The position numbers and the translations under genes are program-made. The notes beneath the pieces are model-generated. The model was not told where the DNA came from and ran no database searches. It saw only the letters and a program-made list of their open reading frames with translations. A DNA stretch of 64,000 nt from Mycobacterium tilburgii (GTDB taxonomy: Bacteria; Actinomycetota; Actinomycetes; Mycobacteriales; Mycobacteriaceae), in the NCBI RefSeq assembly GCF_902168065.1, contig NZ_LR655690.1, positions 186,001 through 250,000 of the forward strand, in the 5' to 3' direction. This document shows, in pieces, positions 18,727-27,064 of the stretch (the stretch's first letter is position 1; the number at the start of each line of letters is the position of its first letter).

Positions 18727-19614
18727 CTGACGACGGCCAGCAAGCCTCAGTCCCTGTGGCTTGTGACAGTAGTCTACCTGATCGCCCTCGCGGTTGCTGC
18801 GATGGCTGTTCGTGGGGGTCCGTCCGCTGGTCAGCTGTGGCTGGATACCCTGGTGTTGCCGATATGCTTGTCACCCTGATGGTGTGCGTGTTCAGCCGCG
18901 CGTTTCGTAACTCGATCTACTACGACGCCTATTAGAGTGTCGCTCCGCCGCTGATGTTGTTTTACTGGTGGACCCGGGGGCACCCACGGTCGACCAATTG
19001 CGGTTCTGGCTACTAGCCGTTGTGGTGTTGCTGTGAGCGGTTCGGTTGACCGCAAATTGGGTTTACGCGTTTCCGGGCCTGCAGCACGAGGACTGGCGTT
19101 ACCCGATGTTCAAGCAGCGGGCGGGCCGCTGGGAGTTCCTCGCCGATCTGATAGCCATCCATGTGGTCCCGACGCTGCAGGTGTTTCTGGGAACGGTCCC
19201 AGCCTACGTCGCGGTGATCCGACCCGACTCGGGGTGGGTATGGCTGAGCTGGACCGGTTTCGTCGTGGGCCTGGCCGCCGTGGCCGTGGAGTTGGTCGCC
19301 GATGTCCAGATGCATCGATTCGTCGCGCGCCGGCAGCCCGGCTACACGATGGACCGGGGCCTGTGAGCCTGGTCGCTGCACCCGAACTACTTCGGTGAGT
19401 TCAGCTGGGTTGCCGTCGCGGTGTTCGGCATCGCGGGGGCGCTCGCCGATTAGTGGTGGCTGGTCCTCGGAGCGACCGCGATGCTGGCAATGCTGCTCGG
19501 CGCCAGCATCCCGATGATGGAGCGCGTAGCCTGCAACGCCGTCCGTTGTACCAGGACGTCATCGATCGGGTGTCGCGATTCGTGCCGCGTCCGCCACGAA
19601 AAGTCAAGGAGTAG
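18727..19614 (+). pseudogene. DUF1295 / steroid 5-alpha-reductase-like membrane protein, broken
   Basis: SLWLVTVVYLIALAVAAMAV opens a multi-helix membrane protein. After frameshifts near 18870 and 19040, LTANWVYAFPGLQHEDWRYPMFKQRAGRWEFLADLIAIHVVPTLQVFLG, VADVQMHRFVARRQPGYTMDRGL and HPNYFGEFSWVAVAVFGIAG are the DUF1295 signatures. The stop after MDRGL (TGA near 19363) and TAG near 19452 interrupt the cofactor-binding WxRHPNYxGE segment. The natural end VSRFVPRPPRKVKE is still readable to 19614. Confidence 0.8.
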
Positions 19615-19626
19615 AAGCAGTTCCGG

Positions 19627-20372
19627 TTATGCCGCCGTCGGCGGCAAGGCGACCACGGAGGCGACGGTGAATGCGACCCGGCGTTCCACTGCACCATCGT
19701 CCCCCTCGGCTCCGGGCGCGGTCCACTGCACCTGGGCGGTGCCGGAGAGCTGGATGGTCGCGCCGGTGGCGAAGTCGACGAACAGCAGCGCGGCCTCGTC
19801 GTCAACCATCAGGTTGCCTAGGCTGTTGAACATGTTGTTGCCCGGGTAATCCGGCCACCACAGCCTGGTCGGGGACTCAACGCGGACGAATCCGGAATCA
19901 CCTCCCCGGTGCGACGCGTCGCTGCCCCGGCTCGGATGCGTGATGCCCAGGAACAACGTGTCCGTGGTCGCGATCGTCGTCTGCTCGGCGGTACTCAAAG
20001 TTGTTGTGTGCCTTGATGTGCCAGAGGACGCCGTGATCGCCGAGACGTTGACGTCGCTGCGGTGGATGTACTGCGGGCAGTTCCCGTATGCCTGCTAGAC
20101 CCCGATCGACATGGCAGTGTCGCTTCGTTCGAGCAGGGTGCCGTTGATGCGCATCCGGCGCCGGGTGGCGAAATCGATGGCGATCAACCCGATCTGCTGG
20201 CCCGCCGCAATTCGGTGCAGGGGATCACCGTCGCGCGGCATCGCCGAAATCTGCACGATGCCGTCGGCGCCGTGGATAATCCGGATATGGGGATACCCAC
20301 AGGCCGCCCGTGTGATCACGTCCGGTCAGCGCGGCGAAACGCTGCGTGGAGAGAAATTGCTTGACACCTGCG
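19627..20372 (-). pseudogene. pyridoxamine 5'-phosphate oxidase-fold (FMN-binding) protein with frameshift and amber stop
   Basis: VKQFLSTQRFAALTGRDHTGGLWVSP is in one frame near 20300-20370. A frameshift leads to IVQISAMPRDGDPLHRIAAGQQIGLIAIDFATRRRMRINGTL, then a TAG at 20095-20097. The same frame continues QAYGNCPQYIH and FLGITHPSRGSDASHRGGDSGFVRVE to the natural end at 19627. These are the segments of a pyridoxamine-oxidase-like, FMN-binding protein of about 245 residues. Only two lesions are visible. Confidence 0.75.
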
Positions 20373-20548
20373 TGTAGGCGGTTTGCGCGCAACATATTTT
20401 CCAGCCGTTTTCGGCGCCTTCGACGCCGGCGCGCCGTTATGCCGTCAGTTCACCTTCGTGAAGGCCCGGTGGTGTCACGCGACGGGTAACGCTACGGGCG
20501 TGCCGAAACTTCCCAGCGCCGTCATCGTCACGCGATCATCCGTCGGCT

Positions 20549-20744
20549 TCAGTGTCTGCGGGGTTTGTGATGGCTCACCGCGTCCACGACGACCAGCCAC
20601 AACACGGCCGCCACACACAGCGCGGCACATACAGCCTGAAGTTGGTTGAGGCGTTGTCGTAGAGGGCGATTGTAGGCGATCGTTCCGAGCACCACGACGG
20701 CCAGCAAGATACCGCGGTTGATTCTGTCCGTGCTCGTGCTTCGA
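20549..20744 (-). pseudogene. possible small two-helix membrane protein remnant
   Basis: One minus-strand frame gives GILLAVVVLGTIAYNRPLRQRLNQLQAVCAALCVAAVLWLVVVDAV, two hydrophobic helices joined by a basic loop, and ends HHKPRRH at 20549. No clear start codon or ribosome site was found. I do not recognise it. The rest of 20371-20930 shows nothing interpretable. Confidence 0.3.
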
Positions 20745-20938
20745 CCTAACTCTTTTCGGTCGGAATTATGCCGCGGATATCAGCATAAACCTCGGCGATC
20801 AGTTTGCCACGGACCAACCTTTCGGTTCCGTCGACTGACGACAATTGTCCGAATAAAACCCCGACGATTCCCGCCCGGCGGGGCGGCTATTACCACCCGG
20901 GATTCGACGAAAGCGGGCTGTTATGTGCTATCGGGCAT

Positions 20939-21096
20939 GGCACCGACGCCGCGCCCGATCCGCTCTCTACCTACCCGGCAACAAAGATCGAGCACTTGAA
21001 AAGGGCAAGTCGCTGCCCGCCGACGTGCTGATTTTCGACCTCGAGGACGCCGTCGGACCGGATGCGAAGGCCGAGTCCAGAGCCAGGGACAGGTAG
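20939..21096 (+). pseudogene. N-terminal fragment of CitE-like (HpcH/HpaI) lyase
   Basis: MAPTPRPIRS, then, one frame over, ALYLPGNKDRALEKGKSLPADVLIFDLEDAVGPDAKAESRARD is the N-terminus of a citrate-lyase beta-subunit-like protein. PGN and the DLEDAV metal-binding segment are visible. It breaks off at about 21096 against the antisense end of a glycogen phosphorylase fragment. Confidence 0.7.
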
Positions 21097-21363
21097 CAGG
21101 TCACCTTGCGGCCCAGGTCGAGGGAGGTCTGCGTCGAGGCCACCCGGCGGTCCTGCATGCGGTCCCGCACGGCCAGCGCGAGGGCCCGGTAGTAATGCTC
21201 GGGCCGCAGTACGGCGGCCGGGCGGGCCGATCGAGTAGCGCAGGTGATCGGCGATTGCCCGCTGCAGCGCGGCGGCCTGCATCCCGGTGCGCGTGGGTTC
21301 GACCAGTTCGACGCGCACGCTGGCTGACGTTCCGTCCGAGGAGGTCTGATCGAGGTCGGTCAT
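21090..21363 (-). pseudogene. N-terminal fragment of glycogen phosphorylase
   Basis: ATG 21363 gives VRVELVEPTRTGMQAAALQRAIADHLRYSIG. After a shift near 21215, RDRMQDRRVASTQTSLDLGRKVTCYLS follows, matching the first hundred residues of mycobacterial glycogen phosphorylase. The rest of the roughly 800-residue enzyme is missing. It meets a CitE fragment head-on, showing an inversion or deletion joint. Confidence 0.65.
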
Positions 21364-21559
21364 AGGTGTCCTAGGTCGCTAGATGTGCTTGGGAGTATCG
21401 CACCGATCTGCCCGGCTTGGCATGTTGCCAGTCTGGTAGTGGTGTTCGCATACTAGACGCGCAATCGACCACTTGCGCGTGAACATAACGTCACGCGCCG
21501 ACGGCGAAGGCGTTGCTAGGCCGGCTAAGGTGATTTTCCCGGACTCGCTGGCGACCAAC

Positions 21560-21900
21560 GAGAAGCGACCTATGTCTACTATTTCGAGTCCCAGACCGGG
21601 CTGCAGCGGCGAATTGACTTCGCACCGCAAGTGTTTCTGGCCTGCGCCGTCTCTGCGGTGCCGACAACCTGGCTGCCCGCGGTGACCGTGCACACCGACG
21701 CCGCGGCATGGGAAGAGCGGGCGCGCAGTCTCAACGCAAGCAGCAAAACGCTTTTCGTCGACTTCATGGCTCGCATGGCACGACGGATCGGCCGGGTGCA
21801 GTCGGACGGAAAGTCCGTCACGGTGGTACTGCCGGTCAGCGACCGGGCCGCCACCGACGATGACCACATCCGTGGCAATCGCCGCTCTGAACAGGGCTTT
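21560..21900 (+). pseudogene. fragment of a wax-ester-synthase/condensation-type acyltransferase-like protein
   Basis: YYFESQTGLQRRIDFAPQVFLACAVSAVPTTWLPAVTVHTDAAAWEERARSLNASSKTLFVDFMARMARRIGRV and VTVVLPVSDRAATDDDHIRGN resemble the middle of WES/DGAT or related condensation-fold acyltransferases, where LPVS.R....D.RGN is a recurring pattern. Both ends are missing. It runs in frame into a cyclase fragment. Confidence 0.45.
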
Positions 21901-21930
21901 GTGTGGCATTCTTTGCGAGTGCATACAGGG

Positions 21931-22179
21931 GTGCCACCCACCGGGGTGGTGACCTTTCTGTTCATCGACGTGGAGGGCTCTACTCGTCGGTGGGAAGCCG
22001 ACACCGAGAAGATGCGAGCGGCGTTGGCGGCCCACGACCAGGTGTTGCGCCGGGGCGATCGGGGCGCATGGGGGCTGGTTGTTCAAGCACACGGTGTCTG
22101 TGCTGCGTTCGCCTCACCCAGATCGGCGGTGGATGCGGCCGTGGCCGCGCAACTCGAGCTGGAAGCCGTCAGCTATTAA
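21931..22179 (+). pseudogene. N-terminal fragment of an adenylate/guanylate cyclase-type regulator
   Basis: VPPTGVVTFLFIDVEGSTRRWEADTEKMRAALAAHDQVLR is the start of the catalytic domain found in mycobacterial cyclase/LuxR-type regulators; FLFxDVEGST carries the first metal-binding aspartate. The next segment is out of frame, then HGVCAAFASPRSAVDAAVAAQLELE returns. The gene stops at 22179 where the FkbM methyltransferase region begins. Confidence 0.65.
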
Positions 22180-23113
22180 GCGCGGCCAGGTCTAGTGGCT
22201 TGCGGCTGAGCAGCACATCGACCTGTTCCCGTCCGTCGAACGCGTCGTAGCTAGCGACGGTCAGCGCACGAGTTTTACGTTCAAACAACCACAGATAGTC
22301 GTTGTTCAGGTCATACACGTGGAAGCCCTGGTCGGCGAATGGCTGCAATACTTCCTCGAAGGGCGCCCGCACCTCCATCGCTACCACCAGGTCGGGGTGT
22401 GGGAAGTCGGCGGGAACCCGCGGGGCCACCACAGCTTCTTCGCCTTCAATGTCTATCTTGATGAACGATACTCGCGAGGTGTCGTCACCAACAAGACCAG
22501 CCAGGGTGTCCGCCGGCACATCAACCGGGATCCATTCATCACCCATGAAGTCTCGATAGGGGTCCCCAGCACCTAGTGGGCGTACCCGAGACCAACCATC
22601 TTGCTTCGGGTGCACATGGAACGTCAGGCGCCCTTTGTGGTCGGAACACGCGGCACTCACCACCGTGACGATGTCCCCGACGCCATTCAGGTCGATGTTG
22701 GTGCGCAACCGACGGACAGTGTCGGGGCCGGCCTCAATCGAGATCACCTTTCCCCCACGGCCGACGCGCTGGGCGAGAAGCATTGTGAAGTAACCAATAT
22801 TCGAGCCGGCATCTACGCACACGTCGCCTGGTTTTATGTGGTGGACGATGAACTCCGACAACACTGGTTCATAGACGCCGCGCACCCGCAATAGATAATT
22901 TTTCATGGAGTCACTGGCGACGAACTTACTTCCGTAGTCGCATTCGATCGGGGTGTCATCGGATGCGAGGTCAAGCGCGCCAAGCACGCTCGGTCCTCTA
23001 GTGAGAATTGCTCGTTTGACCTGTAGGGAGAGCCGTTCAGAGTTGACAGTTGCGCGCAGGAACCTCACCACAGCGTGCCGGACACGCCGCTTGACCAAGT
23101 CGGATAGGGGCAT
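22169..23113 (-). CDS. FkbM-family SAM-dependent methyltransferase
   Basis: An intact 314-residue protein with the FkbM fold. SAM-binding motif I is VDAGSNIG at residues 100-107, followed by VISIEAGPDTVRRLRTNIDLNG, and FIKIDIEGEEAVV is the family's characteristic segment. FkbM enzymes O-methylate sugars or lipids, in mycobacteria often glycolipid or glycopeptidolipid sugars; the substrate here is unknown. The ATG at 23113 is preceded by GGAAAG; an in-frame start at 23185 would add 24 residues. It lies between an IS481-like remnant and a cyclase fragment and has no counterpart in this place in M. tuberculosis, suggesting acquisition. Confidence 0.85.
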   Translation of the reverse strand: MPLSDLVKRRVRHAVVRFLRATVNSERLSLQVKRAILTRGPSVLGALDLASDDTPIECDYGSKFVASDSMKNYLLRVRGVYEPVLSEFIVHHIKPGDVCVDAGSNIGYFTMLLAQRVGRGGKVISIEAGPDTVRRLRTNIDLNGVGDIVTVVSAACSDHKGRLTFHVHPKQDGWSRVRPLGAGDPYRDFMGDEWIPVDVPADTLAGLVGDDTSRVSFIKIDIEGEEAVVAPRVPADFPHPDLVVAMEVRAPFEEVLQPFADQGFHVYDLNNDYLWLFERKTRALTVASYDAFDGREQVDVLLSRKPLDLAALNS

Positions 23114-23189
23114 GCTTTCCAAAAGTACAGCACCGCCGTGGCGAACCAAGATGACAGTACGGGCGGCGTGGTGAGCTCCGTTCAAGCCA

Positions 23190-24050
23190 TCGGCTTACCA
23201 TCCACTTCAACCCTCGCAGTCTTTAGTGGTCGGAAGTCAACCGCTTCGGGAGGCCAGCGCCAGTTTCGGCATGGACACGACAGTCGGCTACACCCGCCAA
23301 CGTGGCGACGATGATGGCTCGTTTCACCGGTCGTAATCCGGTGTACTGTTGGCCAACTCGTGGCCTCAATCGATAAGGCCGACGTACTGCCGGGAGACCC
23401 ACGGGTGAATGTCTCTGCCCAACGATTCCCGATTGGAATCGCCGAAGCCAAGACCGCATATCGCAGCGCGATGAGCATCGAGGGGCGCTGATGCGCATTC
23501 GGCCAAGCTTTCGCCATCCACCGCCGGCGGGAACCCTACCGAGCTTCTTGACATCGACGTGGACCAGATCACCGGCCGCTGCGGACTCAATACGGCGTAC
23601 GACCCGCCCGGTACAGCGGTTCAGCCAACGCAGTCGGGCGACCCCGTGGCGTATCAGCACCCGGTGCACGGTCGAGGGATGAATGCCCAGAAAATATCCG
23701 ATTTGGGCTGGACCCCAGCGACGGATAACCCGGACTTTGATGATCCGTCGTTCCGTACGTGTAGGTGTTTGATTGGGGCTGCGGTGCGGTCGTGAGCTGC
23801 GATCGGCCATCCCCAGCTGGGCCCAGTTCGCGATACCGACAGGCCCACCGCTGGGCCGTGGCGACCGCGCCCTGAAACCGCTCAGCAGCCCGCCGCAGCA
23901 ACCATCCTTCCTCGACAACACAACGCGCCAGCCGCAGAAGGCCGGTTTCTGACAATACGGTGGGACATGAAGAAGACCTCCGAGGGTGGAAAGCGTTCCC
24001 AGACAGCTCGCGGTCCACTCGGAGGTCTTCTTCATGTCACCACGCCACGC
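23190..24050 (-). mobile_element. IS481-family insertion sequence remnant with frameshifted transposase
   Basis: From about 24035 the minus strand encodes MKKTSEWTASCL, then SETGLLRLARCVVEEGWLLRRAAERFQGAVATAQRWACRYRELG in another frame, and NQTPTRTERRIIKVRVIRRWGPAQIGYFLGIHPSTVHRVLIRHGVARLRWLNRCTGRVVRRIESAAAGDLVHVDVKKLGRVPAGGGWRKLGR. This is the N-terminal helix-turn-helix and linker of IS481 transposases. The DDE catalytic core does not follow; 23190-23495 is unrecognisable. It is thus a truncated, immobile copy. Confidence 0.75.
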
Positions 24051-24051
24051 C

Positions 24052-24068
24052 GTACCTAACGTTTGTGG
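24052..24068 (+). repeat. 17-bp direct repeat, distal copy
   Basis: GTACCTAACGTTTGTGG. It matches 16 of 17 bases of the sequence at 25021-25037, which covers the 3' terminus of the tmRNA gene. It lies just outside the IS481-like transposase start, so it could be an element terminus or an attachment-site copy. Confidence 0.6.
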
Positions 24069-24099
24069 TCAGTACACCTGTGCCTAGTTCTCGTTCTCG

Positions 24100-24444
24100 T
24101 CAGGACCACCCTCGGCCACCCAGCCACAGCGGCGGCTCCTGGCCGTTGTACATGCTCTTGGGCTGCCATCGCTGCCGACGCAACAGCCCCGGGCGGTGTG
24201 GTACTCGGCGACGTCCTTTGAGGTACTCGACGTCATCGCTGGTCCAGGGGTGCTGGCCGGTGCCGTCTAACCACCACCGCGGTTGGACGTCCTGCTCGTA
24301 GCGGGTTATACGGTAGCGCAGCGCAACGTGCGTGCCCTTGGCGTCGACCTGCCAGTCCAGCAGCCGCGGGTGGAGAGCTTCGCGCGTCGGCTGGGTCAAT
24401 TCCCGGGGGTGGGTTATCCGGATCTCGATAAATTCGCCACCCAA
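24100..24444 (-). CDS. unrecognised protein, 114 residues
   Basis: A frame with strong G/C at third codon positions, from TTG at 24444, nine bases after the stop of the secreted-protein gene, to TGA at 24100. The product is basic and rich in tryptophan and arginine (LDWQVDAKGTHVALRYRITRYEQDVQPRWWLDGTGQHPWTSDDVEYLKGRR). I recognise no family. No good ribosome site is seen, so it may be translationally coupled to the upstream gene or a frameshifted relic; the downstream part (HRPGLLRRQRW) is very basic. Confidence 0.45.
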   Translation of the reverse strand: MGGEFIEIRITHPRELTQPTREALHPRLLDWQVDAKGTHVALRYRITRYEQDVQPRWWLDGTGQHPWTSDDVEYLKGRRRVPHRPGLLRRQRWQPKSMYNGQEPPLWLGGRGWS

Positions 24445-24453
24445 GAATCAACA

Positions 24454-24921
24454 CTAATGGCAGTGGTCAAAGCGCGTCAGACGCAACGTAATCGTGGTCA
24501 TCCTGCATCGCCCGGAGCCGCCGGGCTTGTGGCAATCGTGGTGGTTGCAGAACTCGGCGGCGTCGTAGAAGTCGTCGGCGTCGTACTGCTCGTGGAAGTC
24601 GTCGGGCTCGTCGACCGCGAGGGACGGTGGAAGTCTCGGGGTCGTCGGGCTGATAGGACTTGTGGGCGTGGTGCTGGCCAGGCCCGGCCCTACGCCACAC
24701 CAGTCCGCCACATCTTTCGGGTACTGATCGAGCGGCAGAGGACAACGCTGCCCCGGCGGGAAGTTCGCGCCGGCGTTGAGCAGATCGCAGGGCACGTAGA
24801 CCTGCTTGCCCGTTTGCGTGTTGGTCAGGCATTTCGTCGGCGGCGCACCCTGGGCCGGGACGGGAATGACGACCGCCGCCGCGACCGCGCCGAGCGCCCC
24901 AGCAACACGGCGACAGATCAT
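24454..24921 (-). CDS. putative secreted Cys- and Asp/His-rich protein, 155 residues
   Basis: The ATG at 24921, after GAGGAGC, begins a signal peptide (MICRRVAGALGAVAAAVVIPVPAQGA) with probable cleavage after AQG. The mature part has spaced cysteines (TKCLTNTQTGKQVYVPCDLLN, GQRCPLPL, ADWCGVGPG), a Pro/Thr/Ser linker, and an acidic His/Cys segment (DDFHEQYDADDFYDAAEFCNHHDCHK) that could bind metal. No family is recognised. It sits next to the tmRNA 3' end, between the 17-bp repeats, with a small unrecognised gene following. Confidence 0.65.
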   Translation of the reverse strand: MICRRVAGALGAVAAAVVIPVPAQGAPPTKCLTNTQTGKQVYVPCDLLNAGANFPPGQRCPLPLDQYPKDVADWCGVGPGLASTTPTSPISPTTPRLPPSLAVDEPDDFHEQYDADDFYDAAEFCNHHDCHKPGGSGRCRMTTITLRLTRFDHCH

Positions 24922-25020
24922 GAGAGCTCCTCGTTGTGCTGCGAAGTTCATCACCGAGTTTTGGTCCGATCTCAGCAAGCGCCATTCTGCCTCAGCGACG
25001 AGAGCGCTCTGGTGCGGCAT

Positions 25021-25037
25021 GTACCTAATGTTTGTGG
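25021..25037 (+). repeat. 17-bp direct repeat, copy at the tmRNA 3' end
   Basis: GTACCTAATGTTTGTGG. The last three bases are the final tmRNA residues; the rest lies just beyond. It pairs with 24052-24068, and the two enclose about 950 bases holding two unrecognised genes. Confidence 0.6.
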
Positions 25038-25398
25038 AGCTGCCGGGAATCGAACCCGGGTCCTACGGCATTCCCTCAAGACTTCTCCGTGCGCAGTTCG
25101 CTATGCCTCTGCTCGGATCTCCTGGTCGCGCGAACTAGCCAGGATGACGATCCCCGTCGCTGTGAGTGTCCCGATGAGTCCCGCGACCGAACTCATCGGT
25201 GATCCCTCTAGCTGATGCCGGGGTCCGGGTCGAGGGCGTTCCCGGCCCGACAGACTAGCTGTCGCTTAGGCAGCGAGAGCGTAGTCGCGCTGATTTGAAT
25301 CGGCGCTTATATAGTTGCAACGACGCTTACGGTGGTCTCTTGCCTGCACCGGCACGCTTCCCTTGATTCGATGCGCGAAGTCGAAACCGTTCAGCCCC
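25035..25398 (-). ncRNA. ssrA: transfer-messenger RNA (tmRNA)
   Basis: tmRNA frees stalled ribosomes with SmpB and tags the nascent chain for proteolysis. The 5' end GGGGCTGA (25398) pairs with CAGCTCC at 25036-25042 to form the acceptor stem, and the T-arm GGGTTCGATTCCC precedes it. The tag reading frame at 25266-25304 encodes ADSNQRDYALAA and stops with TAA. M. tuberculosis has ADSHQRDYALAA, so residue 4 differs. The tag is preceded by an A/U-rich stretch. The gene encodes CAA rather than CCA after the acceptor stem, so the CCA end must be added by enzyme. smpB lies about 2.5 kb upstream on the same strand. Confidence 0.95.
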
Positions 25399-25511
25399 TT
25401 GTCTTGTGTTTTCGTGCATGACCGATTTTCGGCCGCACACTTCATTCTACGGCTGCACTAACGAGCAGCAAGCAATTAGGTTCCACGCCGCTCTCCCCGG
25501 GGCACGGCCAA

Positions 25512-25552
25512 ACCGGGCACCCCCGGTCTGAGGACGGCGAGGGGTGCCCGGT
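25512..25552. terminator. 12-bp inverted repeat upstream of ssrA
   Basis: ACCGGGCACCCC (25512-25523) and GGGGTGCCCGGT (25541-25552) form a strong stem with a 17-base loop. It lies just after the stop of the minus-strand ferritin-like pseudogene and upstream of ssrA, so it most likely terminates that gene. No T-run follows. Confidence 0.5.
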
Positions 25553-25582
25553 GCGCTCGGCGACATGCGCCCGTCTAGCTCG

Positions 25583-26499
25583 TCACTTAATGCCCACGAC
25601 GTCCTGGGCGATGGCGGCCACGCGGGTCTGCGCGGCAGACACGATGCGCTGCCGGTTCTTGTTGGCCTCATCGTAGGCGACGATCACCCGAACGTCCTTC
25701 GGCGAGGTCAGGTCCTTGATCGCGGCCACCGCCTCAGTGATGTTGAGGTCATCGTAGTCGGGGATCGGCAGCTCGTGCGGCTCCAGCACGCCAACGGACT
25801 CGCGGCCCGAGTGCAATGCGTCGGCCGCGAGGTCCGCACCCTCGGAACGGGTGACCCGCTCGGCCGCACGCAGGGGCGGCGTTTTTACGAGGCGGACAAC
25901 GCGTTGGAAGCGATCTTCCCGGCATTGTTGCCGCGCTTGACCAGGTCGTTGAGGGCTGACCAGGTGAACGGCAGGTTGACCAGCTTCACCGTAACGCCGG
26001 CCGCCGCCTGCAGCGGGTGCGGCGCAAGGCCGCCGGGCCGCCCAGGGCGTCCTCGGCCAGCACGGTGGTCAGCCAGTCCACGGTCACCGCGTGCGCGGTG
26101 ATCAGCCGGTCGGCGAGGTCGACGATCGCATGCTTCTCCGCGGCGACGGCCAGCGCCTTGGTGTACCGGGCGCGGTCCAGCAGCTGGTCTTCGAGCGCCA
26201 GGTCACCCAGCAACGCCTCGTCGAACGGTTCGGCCTGCTCGGTCAGTGCTTTCACCGCGACCGCGGCGCGGCCCAGGAACGGGCCGATCACGTCGGGGAA
26301 ACCGCAGAAGTCGCGGATGGTCGCCTCGATCGCCTCGACGCGTTTGCCGGCCATTAGCCGCATTCTGGGTGAGCTCGCGGCGGACCGCCTCGGTGCGCGC
26401 CTGCGCGACGCGGGTCTCCGCGATCTGGATCTCGGTAAAGGTCAGATTTAGCAGCGTGCGAAGTTGTGCGAGCAATCTTGTCGTGTCGGGTGCAGTCAT
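25583..26499 (-). pseudogene. ferritin-like domain protein, frameshifted
   Basis: The ATG at 26499, with AGGAGG upstream, starts TAPDTTRLLAQLRTLLNLTFTEIQIAETRVAQARTEAVRRELTQ. After a shift near 26355, KRVEAIEATIRDFCGFPDVIGPFLGRAAVAVKALTEQ to EDALGGPAALRRT follows in a second frame. Then KLVNLPFTWSALNDLVKRGNNAGKIA appears, and the last part ends HELPIPDYDDLNITEAVAAIKDLTSPKDVRVIVAYDEANKNRQRIVSAAQTRVAAIAQDVVGIK at 25583. This is a long helical, ferritin-like actinobacterial protein of about 290 residues with unknown function. Three frame lesions are visible. Confidence 0.7.
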
Positions 26500-26639
26500 A
26501 CCTACATGGCCTCCTATGTTGGATTTTGTGGTCGGCGCGAAGCGCGCTCCTGTTTTCGGCTATCCAACGCGGCACCAGGGCCAACATGCCTAGATGTGAT
26601 ATACGATTCAAATCGCGCCAAAGCGCTCCAAATACGTTG

Positions 26640-27018
26640 TCAGATAACGAAGTTCAGTCGCTCAACAATTTGAGCGGCCAGATTCTCATCTCCGCCGAGT
26701 TCGATGCCCTGCGGCCGGACCGGTTGCCCCGTGAGATGGCGCACCCAGCACTCGTTCATCGCGCCCACCGCGTTGCGCACGTGGTCGAGTGTGTTGACGT
26801 CGATGTCCAGCTTGGGCGGCGCGACGCTTTGAAGAAACGACTCGGTGCCAATTGATGTGCGATACCACGGCCTGCACGTCCCAGTCCGGCAGCGGGGTCG
26901 CGGCCCGCCACTGGCTTTCCGACAGCCCGGCGAGCAGCGCGTCGATGGAGTCCCAGATTGTGAACAGTCCGTCCAGCACTTCGGATTTATCGAGTGTGGT
27001 GACTGCACGAGGAGCCAT
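26640..27018 (-). pseudogene. mycothiol-dependent maleylpyruvate isomerase-family (DinB-fold) protein, truncated
   Basis: The start at 27018 gives VTTLDKSEVLDGLFTIWDSIDALLAGLSESQWRAATPLPDWDVQAVVSHI, the N-terminal helices of the family, including the metal-ligand histidine (VSHI). A frameshift near 26855 leads to IGTESFLQSVAPPKLDIDVNTLDHVRNAVGAMNECWVRHLTGQP. The C-terminal half is gone. The role is unknown; relatives use mycothiol or are DinB-like. Confidence 0.7.
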
Positions 27019-27064
27019 GGTCGGATGCTAGGCTTATTGTTGGGCCGACGTTAGTCCCGATCCG

